A stretch of DNA of 7,883 bases from JAZRUF01 sp045652405. Lineage in GTDB: Bacteria > Bacillota > Clostridia > Oscillospirales > JAAYXM01. Under the pieces are notes generated by a model, which searched no databases, was not told the DNA's origin, and saw nothing but the letters and a program-made list of their open reading frames with translations. Shown here in pieces: positions 6,361-7,883 of the stretch. Each line of letters opens with the position of its first letter. The first letter of the stretch is position 1. The stretch covers positions 1 to 7,883 of the forward strand of contig JAZRUF010000011.1 of assembly GCA_045652405.1 (NCBI GenBank), given 5' to 3'. The position numbers were made by a program, and so were the translations under genes.

Positions 6361-7446
6361 TTATTTAAATGCCAGGCTGTTGTTAAGAAGCGTTGTGCTG
6401 TACATGAACAGTACATCCGCATCCGAAAAATCTATGAAATTACCTAACATCTGCGATTGTATATATCGTATATCCACAAGCGTAATTTTTGAATATCCCT
6501 CATGCATGAGCGGAACAAGACTCGATGCAAACGAGTCACGGAATATTACAAGCTCGCGTTTAACCCTTGCGTTCGGGTTTTCAAGAACCAAAAGCGCATC
6601 TGCGCCCGACATAAACATCTCATAAGGGTCGCGCCCGAGCGTTGCTGCTTCATCATATATGGGAACTTCTTGCGGAGCACCCGTATCGAAGCTTGTGAGC
6701 GTGCACGCATCAAGCCCGGGGCTTCTGAGGTACACAATTGTGTCAGGCTCAACCGGCAGAGCAGCCTGCCCGGAGTATACACCGTAAAACGGAGTCGTAA
6801 CAGTACTTTCCTCAAAACTTCCCTTGAGTTCAAAACCCATTACATCACCAAAACGCTCGGCTACTTTTAATATTCTATCCTGCCGCCAGTGGCTGTCTGT
6901 CCGGTAATAATCCTCAATACTCAAAAGGTCAAATACGTCAATATACGTCATATACTGCGTCCTTTGGCGCATATGTTCTACCAAAGCATCATAGTCAAGG
7001 CTAAGTCTACCACCGGATAAAAAATACCCCTTGTCCGGAATAATTGAGAAGTAGATGTTGTTTTCTTCACTCAAGTATGTGTTTTTAATATATTCAAACC
7101 GCTCAGCAGCATGGTCGAGCATTTGAATGTTAAGCGGATACTCAAGCTTTGAAATGTGGCCGCTTTTAAAATAAATTCCGTTATTGTCCATATTTCGGAA
7201 AAAGCCAAGCGCCGTCACACTTTTCACACCGCGGAAAAAATCACGCATTGGGAATTGGTCAAGTGCATACCCTTCAAACGAGGTCATGAACTCGCCACTC
7301 GTAAGTGTCTGAGTATTAAACTCCGGCAGCGCGGTCAGCACCCTGCGCTCAGATTCGGAGAAATCATTAGCCGGTTTAAGCCATGCGGCAAGCGAGGCAA
7401 TAAGCAGAGCTGCGCCCAAAATAAGCGTAATTATTTTTGCTTTCAT
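6361..7446 (-). CDS. DHHW family exported protein (SGNH/AlgX-like O-acylation partner)
   Basis: This 361-residue protein has an N-terminal hydrophobic segment (residues 5-23) after a short basic start, acting as a signal anchor, so the rest is outside the cell. It carries DHHW-family marks: NDFSESERRVLTALPEF (27-43), QFPMRDFFRG (64-73), YYRTDSHW (180-187; Asp184 and His186 in the D-x-H-W motif), and FRDSFASSL (302-310) with the likely catalytic Ser305 of an SGNH-like triad. In AlgX/AlgJ relatives these residues carry out polysaccharide O-acetylation together with an MBOAT protein, and an MBOAT gene is directly upstream in the same operon, 20 bases away. The start has a strong ribosome binding site, GGGAGGAA (complement of 7453-7460), six bases away. 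The polymer modified is unknown, and catalytic activity is inferred from the motifs. No clear terminator for this strand follows. Confidence 0.88.
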   Translation of the reverse strand: MKAKIITLILGAALLIASLAAWLKPANDFSESERRVLTALPEFNTQTLTSGEFMTSFEGYALDQFPMRDFFRGVKSVTALGFFRNMDNNGIYFKSGHISKLEYPLNIQMLDHAAERFEYIKNTYLSEENNIYFSIIPDKGYFLSGGRLSLDYDALVEHMRQRTQYMTYIDVFDLLSIEDYYRTDSHWRQDRILKVAERFGDVMGFELKGSFEESTVTTPFYGVYSGQAALPVEPDTIVYLRSPGLDACTLTSFDTGAPQEVPIYDEAATLGRDPYEMFMSGADALLVLENPNARVKRELVIFRDSFASSLVPLMHEGYSKITLVDIRYIQSQMLGNFIDFSDADVLFMYSTTLLNNSLAFK

Positions 7447-7466
7447 ATCTAATTCCTCCCGCCTCG

Positions 7467-7883
7467 TTAAAATCTGAAATACAAAAACGGATTGAAGGAG
7501 CCGTCAATCAAGTACGCCGTACATATTGCAAGAAGCAACAAAAGAACTGCCGGCTCTAAAACCCACATTATCCTACTATCCCTAATCTTGCCGACAATCT
7601 GCGCAGGCAGGGGAGTAGCGCCGATTATTGCGAGCGCAAGGGTAACACCGTATGATTTAATATAATAAACAAATTCCGCCGTGCTTATAGGCAGACCGCT
7701 TGCACCGAACATTGCGGAAAGATTCTCAAAAATCGCCGTCACATTAGGTGCTGAGAAAATCACAAAGCTTATAAGAATAAAAAACAGAACGTACACATGG
7801 CGCATAACCTTTGCTTTAGCTAAGTATTTACCCAACCACAACTTTTCTGCGACCAGCAAAACTGCAAACAGTGCACCCCAAAG
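7467..7883 (-). CDS. MBOAT family O-acyltransferase, C-terminal part (5' end outside window)
   Basis: The last 138 residues of an integral-membrane acyltransferase of the AlgI/DltB superfamily are visible, and the frame stays open through the window edge. The fragment begins LWGALFAVLLVAEKLWLGKY, matching the 'WG..hG..L..E' segment that follows the family's catalytic WHG motif, which lies outside the window. It continues with RHVYVLFFILISFVIF, several more hydrophobic helices, and ends in NPFLYFRF, the usual C-terminus of AlgI-type proteins. The His often found in the WGxxHG position is Phe-Ala here. AlgI-type proteins move acyl groups across the membrane for transfer to a surface polymer. 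The DHHW gene 20 bases downstream is the expected external partner. Confidence 0.88.
   Translation of the reverse strand, partial: LWGALFAVLLVAEKLWLGKYLAKAKVMRHVYVLFFILISFVIFSAPNVTAIFENLSAMFGASGLPISTAEFVYYIKSYGVTLALAIIGATPLPAQIVGKIRDSRIMWVLEPAVLLLLLAICTAYLIDGSFNPFLYFRF

Noticed and set aside
7857..7859. TTG as the start of the MBOAT-like gene.
   Set aside because: The frame continues upstream with LWGALFAV, which fits the family, so the gene is truncated by the window edge rather than starting there.

Overview
The window looks like part of a chromosome from an uncultured or gut-type member of the Clostridia (Bacillota). This rests on several signs: AGGAGG-like ribosome binding sites before most genes, very strong sigma-A type promoters, a clostridial-type hexameric glutamate dehydrogenase, an MBOAT plus DHHW O-acylation pair, and a Gld-like ABC exporter operon that carries a DUF4340 gene. 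The species cannot be fixed from the sequence alone. No tRNA, rRNA, CRISPR array or mobile element was seen.

Bases 1-4230 (+ strand) hold the end of a tightly packed operon. It runs: the C-terminal part of an ABC ATPase (5' end outside the window), a six-helix ABC-2 type permease of the GldF/NosY kind, a GldG-like protein with one membrane anchor at each end, and a DUF4340 protein with one N-terminal anchor. Stop and start codons overlap or lie about 20 bases apart, so the four are probably co-transcribed and form one envelope complex. The substrate is unknown. The operon ends in a 12-bp perfect hairpin that also serves the convergent gene.

Bases 4316-4720 (- strand) encode a small protein with two zinc ribbons and a TM2 membrane domain. 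It is divergent from gdhA (4921-6270, +), the glutamate dehydrogenase that assimilates ammonia. The 200-bp region between them holds two face-away promoters with near-perfect or perfect -35/-10 boxes and 17-bp spacers, nested inverted repeats that look like an operator, and a structured gdhA leader of about 68 nt. gdhA ends in a strong hairpin terminator.

Bases 6361-7883 (- strand) encode a DHHW/SGNH-type exported protein and, upstream of it in the same operon, the C-terminal part of an MBOAT O-acyltransferase. The pair probably O-acylates (most likely O-acetylates) a cell-surface polymer.

No clearly new defence or mobile system is visible. The least understood parts are the Gld-like/DUF4340 exporter (with an acidic tail on its ATPase and three apparent DUF4340 repeats) and the compact regulatory region before gdhA.
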